Shown here: positions 17,560-25,248 of the stretch, piece by piece | Position numbering within the stretch: the first letter of the stretch is position 1 | Layout of the letters: each line of letters begins with the position of its first letter | Assembly: GCA_016177615.1 (NCBI GenBank) | Contig: JACOUX010000041.1 | Location: 1-56,972, forward strand | Length of the DNA stretch: 56,972 nt | Direction: 5' to 3' | Origin: Candidatus Woesearchaeota archaeon | GTDB lineage: Archaea; Nanobdellota; Nanobdellia; Woesearchaeales; GW2011-AR4 | Made by a program: the position numbers and the translations under genes | Notes under the pieces: generated by a model | What the model was told of the DNA's origin: nothing | Databases searched by the model: none | The model's input: only the letters and a program-made list of their open reading frames with translations

Positions 17560-18492
17560 ATGTACGATGTCATAATTGTTGGGGCAGGAGCAACGGGACT
17601 AACAGCAGCAATATATGCCTGCAGAAAGAAGCTGAAAACCGCAATAATAAGCATTGATGTAGGCGGACAGACAAACCTTACGAGCCACATTGAAAACTAT
17701 CCAGGCACAGGGCCTATGCACGGCATTGAATTAATGCAGCGATTCCAGAATGAGGCAATTGGCTTTGGCGCTGAATTGATAATGGGGAAAGCCAATAAGG
17801 TAGATAAAACTGATAATGGCTTCAGGGTTGGCTTGGCAAATGGAGAATCCTATGAATGCAAGGCGCTAATTCTTGCTTATGGAAAGGTTCCAAGGAGCCT
17901 TGGAATTGAAAATGAGGAAAAATTTCTTGGCAGGGGGGTCAGCACTTGCGTGACTTGCGATTTGCCTCTCTTCAAGAACAGGGATGTTGCTGTAATAGGC
18001 GGAGGCAATTCCGCTGTTGAAGGGGCATTGGAGTCAGCCACAATTGCCAAAAAAGTCTATTTAATCCACAGAAGGGATTCATTTAGGGCCGATGAGATAA
18101 CAGTTGAGAAATTGAAGCAAAACAAGAATATTGGGCTGGTCCTAAACAGCATATCCACAAAGGTAGTGGGAGACAAAAATGTTGAGGGAATTGAAGTTGA
18201 AAACATAGTTACAAAAGAAAAGAAAACATTAAAAGTGGATGGAGTTTTCATCGAGATAGGGTATGTAGTTGACACTTCATTTGTGCAGCATCTTGTCAAG
18301 GTTAACGAAAAAAAGGAGATTATTGTTGATGAAAAGTGCAACACATCCCATGCCGGAATATTTGCAGCAGGGGACATAACTCCTGTTCCTTACAAGCAGA
18401 CAGTCATTGCAGCTGGAGAGGGCTCAAAGGCAGCGCTTGAATGCTACAGGTGGCTTACCGGAGGGAAAGGGGCTGTGCTGGATTGGAGTTGA
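17560..18492 (+). CDS. trxB: Thioredoxin reductase
   Basis: 310 residues, typical for the low-molecular-weight class. FAD- and NAD(P)H-dependent reduction of thioredoxin-like proteins. FAD motif VGAGATGLTAAIYA near the start; redox-active pair C130-V-T-C133; NADPH-binding Rossmann motif IGGGNSAVEGAL; C-terminal FAD motif GIFAAGDITPVPYKQ. All key residues are present. No thioredoxin gene is adjacent, but peroxiredoxin (49837) and other thiol/sulfur genes in the window are plausible partners. Confidence 0.95.
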   Translation: MYDVIIVGAGATGLTAAIYACRKKLKTAIISIDVGGQTNLTSHIENYPGTGPMHGIELMQRFQNEAIGFGAELIMGKANKVDKTDNGFRVGLANGESYECKALILAYGKVPRSLGIENEEKFLGRGVSTCVTCDLPLFKNRDVAVIGGGNSAVEGALESATIAKKVYLIHRRDSFRADEITVEKLKQNKNIGLVLNSISTKVVGDKNVEGIEVENIVTKEKKTLKVDGVFIEIGYVVDTSFVQHLVKVNEKKEIIVDEKCNTSHAGIFAAGDITPVPYKQTVIAAGEGSKAALECYRWLTGGKGAVLDWS

Positions 18493-18511
18493 TAATGAAA
18501 GAAGCAGAGAA

Positions 18512-18733
18512 TTATTTTGATTTTGCCTCTTCCAATTGCATAAGCTCTTCTGCTACTTCAGCTTCTATTAAGCCTTTTGCTCGCATTTTCATTACTAATG
18601 CGCCAAAATGCCCTAACATCTCCTCAATTTCAGAAAAAAGCCTTCCATCAGTATATTTTCTTGTTGCCAACTCATTTGCTAACTTGCCTAAGTCCTTTCC
18701 AATATCTGCCATCAATAATCCGATCTCTCCCAT
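18512..18733 (-). CDS. Small acidic helical protein, unknown
   Basis: 73 residues from the ATG at 18733; an upstream in-frame start at 18757 would overlap the TATA-like sequence (plus-strand ATTTAAA near 18759-18765), which sits about 29 bases before 18733 and so favours the shorter form. The sequence is almost all helix (LMADIGKDLGKLANELATRK, LIEAEVAEELMQLEEAK). Convergent with trxB, 19 bases from its stop. No family recognised. Confidence 0.55.
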   Translation of the reverse strand: MGEIGLLMADIGKDLGKLANELATRKYTDGRLFSEIEEMLGHFGALVMKMRAKGLIEAEVAEELMQLEEAKSK

Positions 18734-18848
18734 TGTGAATAATAGGGAGGATGGCAATTATTTAAAACTTTCGGAACAGGAATAAGGAATAGAAGAATAA
18801 AAAAGTATATAAATAACAAATAAATTATAAGGTTATTATGTTCTACAT

Positions 18849-19379
18849 ATGGAAGTGGCATTAATGTTACCAAACAAAAAAATAATGATTTTGGCTGAAA
18901 ATATCTATGAAGATTTAGAGCTTTGGTATCCAAAATTAAGATTGATGGAAGAAGGAGCCAAAGTGATAGTAGCAGGAACAGGAGAAAAAACATACAAGGG
19001 AAAAAACGGCTATCCTCTTGAAGCTGACGGCAGCATAAAAGATTACAATGCAAAGGATTTTGATGCTGTAATTGTTCCAGGAGGCTATGCTCCTGACAAA
19101 TTAAGGCGCTACAAGGAAGTCCTTGATTTTGTTTCTGAGATGAACAAAAGCGGAAAAGTTGTTGCTGCCATATGCCATGGCGCATGGGTGTTAGTCAGCG
19201 CAAAAGTTTTGAGAGGCAAGAAAGTGACATGTGTTGACGCAATCAAGGATGACGTGACAAATGCAGGGGCAGAATATTTTGACAAAGAGGTTGTTGTTGA
19301 CGGAAATGTCATAACCTCAAGGAAGCCAAATGACCTGCCGGCGTTCTGCAGGGAGATAATAAGGGCTTTGGGCAGATGA
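18849..19379 (+). CDS. PfpI/DJ-1 family protein (glyoxalase III/deglycase or protease-like)
   Basis: 176 residues, full length. The class I glutamine-amidotransferase-like fold is indicated by ENIYEDLELWYPKLRL near the N-terminus, IVPGGYAPDKLRR and the nucleophile elbow AICHGAWVL (C109-H110). The family is variously described as intracellular protease PfpI or as deglycase/glyoxalase III acting on methylglyoxal adducts. The conserved early glutamate and the Cys-His pair are present. The ATG at 18849 is kept because a TATA-like ATTATAAGG sits about 24 bases upstream; ATG 18864 is an alternative. Its stop overlaps the next gene's ATG by 4 bases. Confidence 0.88.
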   Translation: MEVALMLPNKKIMILAENIYEDLELWYPKLRLMEEGAKVIVAGTGEKTYKGKNGYPLEADGSIKDYNAKDFDAVIVPGGYAPDKLRRYKEVLDFVSEMNKSGKVVAAICHGAWVLVSAKVLRGKKVTCVDAIKDDVTNAGAEYFDKEVVVDGNVITSRKPNDLPAFCREIIRALGR

Positions 19380-20101
19380 ACCAGCAAAGAATTGGGGAAT
19401 ATGATCTTGAATTGATGGAGATAATAGATGAGACTCCGACTGTAAAGGCATTCAGGTTCAAGCTGCCAAAGGATGAGGGCATTGGCTTTTATCCCGGGCA
19501 GTTCTTCATGGTTTCTTTCCTGAACGACCCTGAAATAAGGACAGGAAGGGCCTATTCAATCGCGTCATCTCCAATGCAAAAAGGTTATCTTGAGATAGCG
19601 CTTAACAAGGTAGCGCAGTTTACAGCGAAATTATTTCAGGCCAGGAAAAGGGACATACTGAGGTTCAAGGGCCCTTTTGGAAAATTTTATTTCAATGAGG
19701 AAATGAAAAATGACCTGGTTTTGATTGCGGGAGGCACAGGGATAACCCCATTGATGGGGATAATGAGGTATTGCAGCGACAAGGGATTAGGAAACAAGAT
19801 AAAATTTATTTACAGCGTAAGAACTCCGGACGAGATTATCTACAAGGCAGAGCTCGAGAGGCTAAAAAAATCAAACAAAAATTTTGATTATGTCGTTACT
19901 ATAACAAGGCCAGAGCAAAGCCATAACTGGAATGGGAAAACAGGGAGGATAAGTTTAGAGCTTTTAAAAGAGAATATTGATGAATTTGGGGATAAAATTT
20001 ATTTCCTGTGCGGGCCAAAGGAGTTTGTTGACAATATAGTGTCTATGCTTCAATCATTTGGAGTTGTCAAAGAGCAGATTAAGACTGATGTGTGGGGGTA
20101 A
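19376..20101 (+). CDS. FAD/NAD(P)-binding oxidoreductase (ferredoxin-NADP reductase family)
   Basis: 241 residues. An N-terminal FAD-binding barrel ends in GRAYSIASSP (RxYS flavin motif), followed by KGPFGKFYF, then an NAD(P)-binding domain with IAGGTGITPLMGIMRY and the C-terminal FLCGPKEFVDNI and TDVWG end. No ferredoxin-type Cys cluster is fused. It probably shuttles electrons between NAD(P)H and a protein partner. It overlaps the PfpI gene by 4 bases (ATGA) and is followed after 6 bases by the rhodanese-MBL gene, giving a three-gene redox/sulfur operon. Confidence 0.88.
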   Translation: MNQQRIGEYDLELMEIIDETPTVKAFRFKLPKDEGIGFYPGQFFMVSFLNDPEIRTGRAYSIASSPMQKGYLEIALNKVAQFTAKLFQARKRDILRFKGPFGKFYFNEEMKNDLVLIAGGTGITPLMGIMRYCSDKGLGNKIKFIYSVRTPDEIIYKAELERLKKSNKNFDYVVTITRPEQSHNWNGKTGRISLELLKENIDEFGDKIYFLCGPKEFVDNIVSMLQSFGVVKEQIKTDVWG

Positions 20102-20107
20102 TTTAAA

Positions 20108-21208
20108 ATGGAGCTGATAAAGGCTAAAGAGCTTATAAATGCAAATAACAAATCAATTTTTATACTTGACATCCGAGATTCTGCTAAATTCAATGAGTGG
20201 CATATAAATAATAGTGAAAATATTGATGTTTATAATGACATATGGGCTGGAAACTTTGATATTGTTAAAAAGAAATTAGGCGTATTGCCTAAGGACAGGA
20301 AAATCGCTGTAGTGTGCAATGCAGGAGTAACGTCTCAAAATGCCTCAATGCTTCTTGAATCAATGGGCTATAAAGCCTTAGTGGTTGAAAAAGGCATGAT
20401 GGGGTGGAATTCTTTGCACCATGCAGTTGATGTTGTAAATGAAGGCGATTTATTGATAAAGCAGATAATAAGGGTTGGAAAAGGGTGCTTGTCTTATTTA
20501 ATTGGCTCAAACTCAGCAAGAGAATGCTTTATTGTTGATCCTTCACAATTTGCCGAGGAATACATAGAGGCTGCACAAGGCAGTGGATTTAAAATAAATG
20601 GAGTAATAGAGACCCATGTCCATGCGGATCACCTGTCAGGGGCTAAAGCCATAATAGAAGCAGCAAAATCAAGATATTATGTTTCCGGAAAAGACTTTAA
20701 GGCTCATGCCGACTTTATTGATTTGCAAAAAGTGAAAGAAATAAAAATTGGAAGCAGCATGATAAATGTAGTAGATGCCCCGGGGCACACCGATGGAAGC
20801 GTTTGTCTTCTGGTTAATAAGGCGCTTTTGACCGGTGATACCTTATTTTTGGATGGTGTTGGGAGGCCTGACTTGAGAAAAGACGAAGAGGAGATAAAGA
20901 AAGGCGCAAAAGAGCTTTATAATTCATTAAATAAGATAAAGAACCTCGATAAGGGATTGATTGTCCTGCCTGCCCATTTCACGGCTCATGAAAGCATCCC
21001 AGTATATAAAAAACTTGGAGATTTGTTGGATGCCAATAAGCTATTGCAAATAAGTTCAGAAAATGAATTTATCGGCAAAGTGCTGGAAAATCCACAATCT
21101 GCGCCGCCTAATTATGAGCAGATAAAAAGCATAAATGATAAGTTTATGATTTTGCCCAGGCAGACGGCAGAGCAATTAGAGTTTGGGCCAAACAGGTGCG
21201 CATCCTGA
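20108..21208 (+). CDS. Rhodanese-persulfide dioxygenase-like (MBL-fold) fusion protein
   Basis: 366 residues. N-terminal rhodanese domain (1 to about 100) with catalytic C70 in VVCNAGVTS. The C-terminal metallo-beta-lactamase-fold domain is of ETHE1/persulfide-dioxygenase type: HVHADH (H170, H172, D174, H175), APGHTDGSVCLLV, LTGDTLFLDGVGRPDL and VLPAHF. Known ETHE1 enzymes oxidise glutathione or low-molecular-weight persulfides to sulfite, and rhodanese moves sulfane sulfur. The order here is rhodanese first; many known fusions have the MBL domain first. Last gene of the PfpI-FNR-rhodanese/MBL operon. Suggested role: sulfide or persulfide detoxification fed by the reductase. Confidence 0.88.
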   Translation: MELIKAKELINANNKSIFILDIRDSAKFNEWHINNSENIDVYNDIWAGNFDIVKKKLGVLPKDRKIAVVCNAGVTSQNASMLLESMGYKALVVEKGMMGWNSLHHAVDVVNEGDLLIKQIIRVGKGCLSYLIGSNSARECFIVDPSQFAEEYIEAAQGSGFKINGVIETHVHADHLSGAKAIIEAAKSRYYVSGKDFKAHADFIDLQKVKEIKIGSSMINVVDAPGHTDGSVCLLVNKALLTGDTLFLDGVGRPDLRKDEEEIKKGAKELYNSLNKIKNLDKGLIVLPAHFTAHESIPVYKKLGDLLDANKLLQISSENEFIGKVLENPQSAPPNYEQIKSINDKFMILPRQTAEQLEFGPNRCAS

Positions 21209-21270
21209 TTAATCAGGAAGCAGTTTAAACTGTTGTGGAAAATATCAAAGAAAATAAATAAAAAATAATC

Positions 21271-22050
21271 ATGTACAAAAGAATAGTTTCATTAGCCCCA
21301 AGCAACACAGAAATACTTTACGCACTTGGCGCTGAAGACAGGCTGGCAGCCTGCACCCGCTACTGCGATTTTCCCGAAGAGGCAGGGGAAAAGCCAAGGA
21401 TAGGCGGGTGGATTGATATAAATGACGGGCTGGTGAAAAGCTACAATCCGGATTTGGTATTGACATCAACGTTTGTCCAAAATAAAATTACTTCTAGGTA
21501 TAAAAAATCAAAAATGAACATTGTTTCCTTAATGCCAACAACTTTAAAGGGGGTTTTTGGTTCAATATCAAAAATTGGAAAATTGGTTGGCAAAGAAAAG
21601 GAAGCAATCAATGCAGTAAATTCAATGAAAGAAAGTTTCAATAAAATAAAAATCAAGATAAAAAAATCAAGAAGAAGTCCCCGGATTTACATTGAAGAAT
21701 GGCACAAGCCGCCAACTGTATCCGGCAACTGGGTTCCTACTCTTGCGAAGATGGCTGGCGGAGATTACAGCTTAATCAAGGCAGGAGTCCATAGCAGAGA
21801 GGTTTCAAATGAGCAAATTCAAAAGTATGACCCTGAGGTTATAGTAATATCGATTTGCGGCATGGCTGACAAGGCTCCAAAAGAGTGGGTAACCAAAAGA
21901 AAAGGCTGGGAAAATTTAAGCGCTGTTAAAAATGGCAAAGTTTATGTATTTGATGATTCCTGGCTTAACAGGCCCGGGCCGAGATTGGTTGTTGGCCTGC
22001 AGAAGCTGGCTGAGGTGATCCATCCGGAATGCTTCCATAGAAAAAATTAA
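21271..22050 (+). CDS. BtuF-like cobalamin/substrate-binding protein without signal peptide
   Basis: 259 residues. RIVSLAPSNTEILYALGAEDRLAAC is the classic start of the BtuF/periplasmic-binding helical-backbone family, followed by RIGGWIDINDGLVKSYNPDLVL and the second lobe (EEWHKPPTVSGNWVPTLAKMAGG; GMADKAPKEW). Normal members have a signal or lipoprotein peptide; here the mature-like sequence begins at residue 1, so a cytoplasmic location is likely. No ABC permease or ATPase lies nearby. It may scavenge corrinoid inside the cell or have lost its transport role. The methionine-synthase-like operon at 40-43 kb could use corrinoid. Confidence 0.78.
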   Translation: MYKRIVSLAPSNTEILYALGAEDRLAACTRYCDFPEEAGEKPRIGGWIDINDGLVKSYNPDLVLTSTFVQNKITSRYKKSKMNIVSLMPTTLKGVFGSISKIGKLVGKEKEAINAVNSMKESFNKIKIKIKKSRRSPRIYIEEWHKPPTVSGNWVPTLAKMAGGDYSLIKAGVHSREVSNEQIQKYDPEVIVISICGMADKAPKEWVTKRKGWENLSAVKNGKVYVFDDSWLNRPGPRLVVGLQKLAEVIHPECFHRKN

Positions 22051-22063
22051 ATCTAGTCATTAT

Positions 22064-22879
22064 TTACTTGCCTGGTGCATAAGGCGCTGTTTTTTGCCCT
22101 CCGCTTAAACCGGATCCTATTGAGTACAAAGCATCATAAATTCCCCCTATTGTGTTTTTTCCAAGCTTGTAGGAGACTGTTGCCGTTGCTTTAGCATAAG
22201 ATAATGGGTTTATTGCATCAAGAAGGTTTCTCATGCTTGCCTTTTTTTCGGCCTCTCTGAAGGCATTTTTTGTATTATAAACAAAGCTTAACAGGCCGGC
22301 ATAAATCATTTGCGGCAAAAGCCCCATTGTATAAACAAACAAAACATTTATTGTCCCCAATATTCCAAGTGTCTTGAACGTATCTTTTACTCCAGTCCAC
22401 CAGTGTTTCCTGAATTCTTTGCCTATGCCATAGTTCATTGCAGTTCTCATTGTTGAAATTGCAGGCTGATGTATTCCCAAAAAGGCGCCTACTTTAGCTG
22501 TTTTAGCGACTGTGTTTCCGTAATCAGCGGCAACAATAGTCTCAAGATTATTCAATGCCCTGAAGCCAGTCGCTAATGGCAACGATAATGCGGTCCCTAC
22601 CATGCCTGCCTTGAATGCGCCTTTCTCAATAGGCTCGTTCTGTGCCAGATTTCCAGCAATTTTGCCCGCTGAAAATCCAGCTGCTGTTACAGCTGCCCTT
22701 GGAACGTGAGACGCATCAAATGGCATATAAACAAATGGCATTATTGCAAGAGAGCCGAATAACAATGCCTTTCTTGCAAAGCTTCCTAATTCATCAATCA
22801 GATTTTCCAAAGCGCCTTTTTCCTTTTTCTCTTCCTTCTGCTCCTGAGGCGGAACAGCGTTTGGAAGCCCCTCAGCCAT
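22064..22879 (-). CDS. Hydrophobic multi-helix protein, cassette copy 2
   Basis: 271 residues from the ATG at 22879; an upstream start at 22891 would lengthen the overlap. Charged N-terminus (QEQKEEKKEKG, then LENLIDELGSFARKAL), several hydrophobic helices (about 45-65, 100-120, 180-215), and the C-terminal motif SYKLGKNTIGGIYDALYSIG. Paralogue of the protein at 23014-23904, with the same N-terminal and C-terminal motifs. Its ATG overlaps the stop of a ribbon-helix-helix gene by 8 bases (ATGGCTGA). Function unknown. Pairing with an RHH protein recalls toxin-antitoxin layout, but the hydrophobic partner is not a toxin family I know. Convergent with the BtuF-like gene. Confidence 0.7.
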   Translation of the reverse strand: MAEGLPNAVPPQEQKEEKKEKGALENLIDELGSFARKALLFGSLAIMPFVYMPFDASHVPRAAVTAAGFSAGKIAGNLAQNEPIEKGAFKAGMVGTALSLPLATGFRALNNLETIVAADYGNTVAKTAKVGAFLGIHQPAISTMRTAMNYGIGKEFRKHWWTGVKDTFKTLGILGTINVLFVYTMGLLPQMIYAGLLSFVYNTKNAFREAEKKASMRNLLDAINPLSYAKATATVSYKLGKNTIGGIYDALYSIGSGLSGGQKTAPYAPGK

Positions 22880-23012
22880 TTTCCACCTCAAGCAGCTTTT
22901 TTACAGCGTACTCTACAACGTGGCTTTTATTCCTGAATTTTCCGCTGGAAATAGCCTCATGGATACCCAGAACTGTTCCTTCATCCAGTGTTATGCTGAT
23001 TTTTTCCTTCAT
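22872..23012 (-). CDS. Ribbon-helix-helix DNA-binding protein, cassette copy 2
   Basis: 46 residues. MKEKISITLDEGTVLGIHE gives the beta strand and first helix, and KFRNKSHVVEYAVKKLLE the second: a complete CopG/Arc-like RHH fold. It starts 1 base after the stop of hydrophobic copy 1 and overlaps hydrophobic copy 2 by 8 bases. Paralogue of the RHH at 23897-24037. Presumed dimeric repressor. Confidence 0.75.
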   Translation of the reverse strand: MKEKISITLDEGTVLGIHEAISSGKFRNKSHVVEYAVKKLLEVENG

Positions 23013-23013
23013 T

Positions 23014-23904
23014 TTAGTGTGCCGGCGCGTGTGCTGGAGCTGCAGCTGGGGCTGGTTTAGGTTTTGGAGATGCTGGCTTTGGAGCAGAAGGCGCAGCCGC
23101 AGCAGGCGCATACGACATAGCATTGTTCAGCCCACTTCCTATAGAGTAGAATGCATCGTATATGCCGCCAATTGAATTCTTGGCCAGCTTGTATGTTACA
23201 CTGGCAGCAGCTTTATAGTAGGGGGTTTTGTCCTTTTTCTCTTCTTCCTTTAGCTCTTCTTTTTGCGGAGCCCCAAATAAGTCAAAGACATAGCTTAGTG
23301 CCGCAGAGATTGGAATCTGAAGCCATGATGGAGCAAAAAATACATTCAACAGACTGAAAGGCAGCAATTTTTTCCATGCATCTTTTAGAGTTTTCCAGTA
23401 ATGTGTTTTTACATAAGTTCCAAGCCCCTTAAATGTGCGGTTTCTTATGAGGTAAGCCATTGGCTGGTATGCTGCAATAAATCCAGGATATGCTATTCCT
23501 CCCCAAACGCCTGCTTTTGCCAAATAATCAAGCGGAGTGTTAAGCGGCATCCTGTTGACTAAGCCGAACATTCCTTCGATGAAAGGGGTTATTCCAGTAC
23601 CCAATGCAGCAGACTCAAGCAGGCTTCCTGCCGTATATTTTTTCCCTTTTTTATAAGAAGTTGTAATATCAGAAGCAACTTGGGCTCCTGACAGGATGTA
23701 TGTATCTGTTGCAAACTGGGGCAAAGCTTTTGTGCTCGCATATGGAATCATCCCCGCAAGGCCGATCTTTAATGCATTGCCGAAGAAATAACCTGTTTCA
23801 TCAACAAGATTCTCCAAAGTTGTTAATGGCTTTTTTTCCTCTTTCTTCTCTTGGGAAGGGGCTGTCTTTGCAATGTCCTCCACGTTTTTAGGAGAATCAG
23901 CCAT
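23014..23904 (-). CDS. Hydrophobic multi-helix protein, cassette copy 1
   Basis: 296 residues. Lys/Glu-rich N-terminus (QEKKEEKKPLTTLENLVDE), hydrophobic helices in the middle, a HYWKTLKDAWKKL segment, and the C-terminal motif SVTYKLAKNSIGGIYDAFYS, followed by an Ala/Pro-rich tail (PAAAAPSAPKPASPKPKPAP) that the second copy lacks. Clear paralogue of 22064-22879. Its ATG overlaps the stop of its RHH partner by 8 bases (ATGGCTGA). Membrane or membrane-associated location is inferred from hydrophobicity. I do not recognise the family. Confidence 0.72.
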   Translation of the reverse strand: MADSPKNVEDIAKTAPSQEKKEEKKPLTTLENLVDETGYFFGNALKIGLAGMIPYASTKALPQFATDTYILSGAQVASDITTSYKKGKKYTAGSLLESAALGTGITPFIEGMFGLVNRMPLNTPLDYLAKAGVWGGIAYPGFIAAYQPMAYLIRNRTFKGLGTYVKTHYWKTLKDAWKKLLPFSLLNVFFAPSWLQIPISAALSYVFDLFGAPQKEELKEEEKKDKTPYYKAAASVTYKLAKNSIGGIYDAFYSIGSGLNNAMSYAPAAAAPSAPKPASPKPKPAPAAAPAHAPAH

Positions 23905-24037
23905 TCTGCTCCTCCATCAGCTTTTGGACGGCAAATTCCACTGCGTGGCTTTTGTTCCTGTACTTTCCAGTAGAAAGAATTCTATCAAGCTCTTCCAGTA
24001 TTTCCTTATCTAAGCTGACACTCAGTTTATGCTTCAT
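23897..24037 (-). CDS. Ribbon-helix-helix DNA-binding protein, cassette copy 1
   Basis: 46 residues, too short for usual gene calling. MKHKLSVSLDKEILEELDR then KYRNKSHAVEFAVQKLME, an RHH fold closely similar to the copy at 22872-23012. First gene of a four-gene, minus-strand, translationally coupled run. A TATA-like box overlapped by palindromic repeats (24057-24082) lies just upstream, fitting autoregulation. Confidence 0.75.
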   Translation of the reverse strand: MKHKLSVSLDKEILEELDRILSTGKYRNKSHAVEFAVQKLMEEQNG

Positions 24038-24056
24038 CTGACCCCAACGTTGTAAG

Positions 24057-24082
24057 TACTACTAAGTAGTATTTTATACTAC
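24057..24082. promoter_or_regulatory. Palindromic operator over the RHH-cassette promoter
   Basis: TACTACTAAGTAGTA (24057-24071) is a near-perfect palindrome, and a further TACTAC half-site follows (24077-24082). On the minus strand the TATA-like GTATAAAATA lies between and over these sites, upstream of the RHH start at 24037. Regularly spaced TACTAC/GTAGTA half-sites are what RHH dimers usually bind. Confidence 0.6.
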
Positions 24083-24140
24083 CAATATATAAATTTATCT
24101 ATTTTTTATTACTTTAAAATAGTTACAAATTATAAGAAAA

Positions 24141-24150
24141 ATTTAAATAT
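24141..24150 (+). promoter_or_regulatory. TATA-like box of vapBC
   Basis: ATTTAAATAT lies about 29 bases before the vapB ATG at 24175. The spacer holds the direct repeat ACATACATACAC, a possible regulator site. Confidence 0.45.
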
Positions 24151-24174
24151 TAAATACACATACATACACAGATT

Positions 24175-24408
24175 ATGGCAACTAAAACAATTTCAATTAC
24201 GGAAGAGGCTTATGAAAGATTGAAAGCAAAAAAGGAAAACAATGAGAGTTTCACGGATGTTATTAACAGGGTAATCGGAAAGCGCTCTTTGCTTGAATTA
24301 GCGGGTATTCTAAGCGAAGAGGAAGCGGACCAATTAGAAAAACATATCAAAGAAAGACGGGCGGCAAGCAGAAGAAGGTCGGATAGGATTCGAGAGATGT
24401 TAAGATGA
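24175..24408 (+). CDS. VapB-type antitoxin (DUF217 family)
   Basis: 77 residues. The N-terminal TKTISITEEAYERLKAKKE is an RHH/DNA-binding strand-helix, SFTDVINRVI the second helix, and the C-terminal SEEEADQLEKHIKE and arginine-rich tail would wrap the toxin. This is the archaeal DUF217 antitoxin pattern. It overlaps the PIN toxin by 4 bases (ATGA) and should repress the operon together with it. Confidence 0.85.
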   Translation: MATKTISITEEAYERLKAKKENNESFTDVINRVIGKRSLLELAGILSEEEADQLEKHIKERRAASRRRSDRIREMLR

Positions 24409-24800
24409 TATTGGATACTTCTTTTGTTATTGATTTAATTAAGGGTAGGCCAAATGCTGTATCCAAGCTAAAAGAATTAGAAAAGGAAAATGTGCCATAT
24501 TCAATAACATCTCCAACTGTATATGAGCTGTGGAGCGGTTTGGTCTCTCTTGAAAAATCTGAAAAAGAAAAGCAAAAAACTACATCTTTAATCAGTGAGC
24601 AAATAATCTATTTTCTAGATGATAAAAGCGCAGAAGAAGCGGGCAAAATCGATGGCAAATTAATCAAAATCGGCAAAATGATAGAGCCTGAAGACTGCAT
24701 GATTGCCGGCATTGCTGTAACAAATAATCAAAAGCTCTTAACAAAGGATCCTCATTTCAAGAGAATAGAAGGATTGAAAGTGGAATTGTATGTAAATTAA
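24405..24800 (+). CDS. VapC-type PIN-domain ribonuclease toxin
   Basis: 131 residues. Acidic active-site residues of a PIN domain are visible: D4 in MILDTSFVIDL, the Glu in TVYELWSG (about 42), and the Asp residues in PEDCMIAGIAV and LLTKDPHF near the C-terminus. VapC toxins cleave tRNA or rRNA. Preceded by its antitoxin with a 4-base overlap; its stop overlaps by 4 bases the stop of the convergent HEPN gene. Confidence 0.9.
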   Translation: MILDTSFVIDLIKGRPNAVSKLKELEKENVPYSITSPTVYELWSGLVSLEKSEKEKQKTTSLISEQIIYFLDDKSAEEAGKIDGKLIKIGKMIEPEDCMIAGIAVTNNQKLLTKDPHFKRIEGLKVELYVN

Positions 24801-25222
24801 ACATATTTTTCTACTTCATTCACAAAAACATTCGCATCTTCCAATGCTGTTGATGCATCCTGTCCCTCGGGCTTGTACTCAAGGCCATACATGGCTTCAT
24901 GCCTTTCTGTTCTGTGTATATTAAGCAGATTTAATATGTGAAGTGGAATCTTATCGCTGTATTTCTCCTTAAGATAGAAGTAAATTGCATAGTGGCTTTT
25001 TTCCTGAATTCCGTCTTTGAAAAGCAAAGCCCGGGCAGCATGAAACATTGCCATATAAGATTTGAGGACGGCAAAATCAAAAATCTTAAGCTCAATTGCC
25101 CTTTTGGCATCTTCTAAGCTTTTCTTCGATAGCTCGAGCGACTTTTTAGTCTTTTCCCTGTCTGGATTTATTCTTCTAAGCAGCCTGAACTTAAAGCAGT
25201 CTTCAATATTTCTTATTTCCAT
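24797..25222 (-). CDS. HEPN-domain protein (toxin of HEPN/MNT module 1)
   Basis: 141 residues from ATG 25222; GTG 25237 would add five. The helical HEPN fold is indicated by KSLELSKKSLEDAKRAIELK, SYMAMFHAARALLFKDG and the catalytic-type RTERHEAMYG (R followed by H, the RNase motif of HEPN toxins). It follows the nucleotidyltransferase gene by about 25 bases. In known pairs the MNT partner AMPylates and inactivates the HEPN RNase. Confidence 0.8.
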   Translation of the reverse strand: MEIRNIEDCFKFRLLRRINPDREKTKKSLELSKKSLEDAKRAIELKIFDFAVLKSYMAMFHAARALLFKDGIQEKSHYAIYFYLKEKYSDKIPLHILNLLNIHRTERHEAMYGLEYKPEGQDASTALEDANVFVNEVEKYV

Positions 25223-25248
25223 TTTGTCAAAAACCACCGATTAATATT

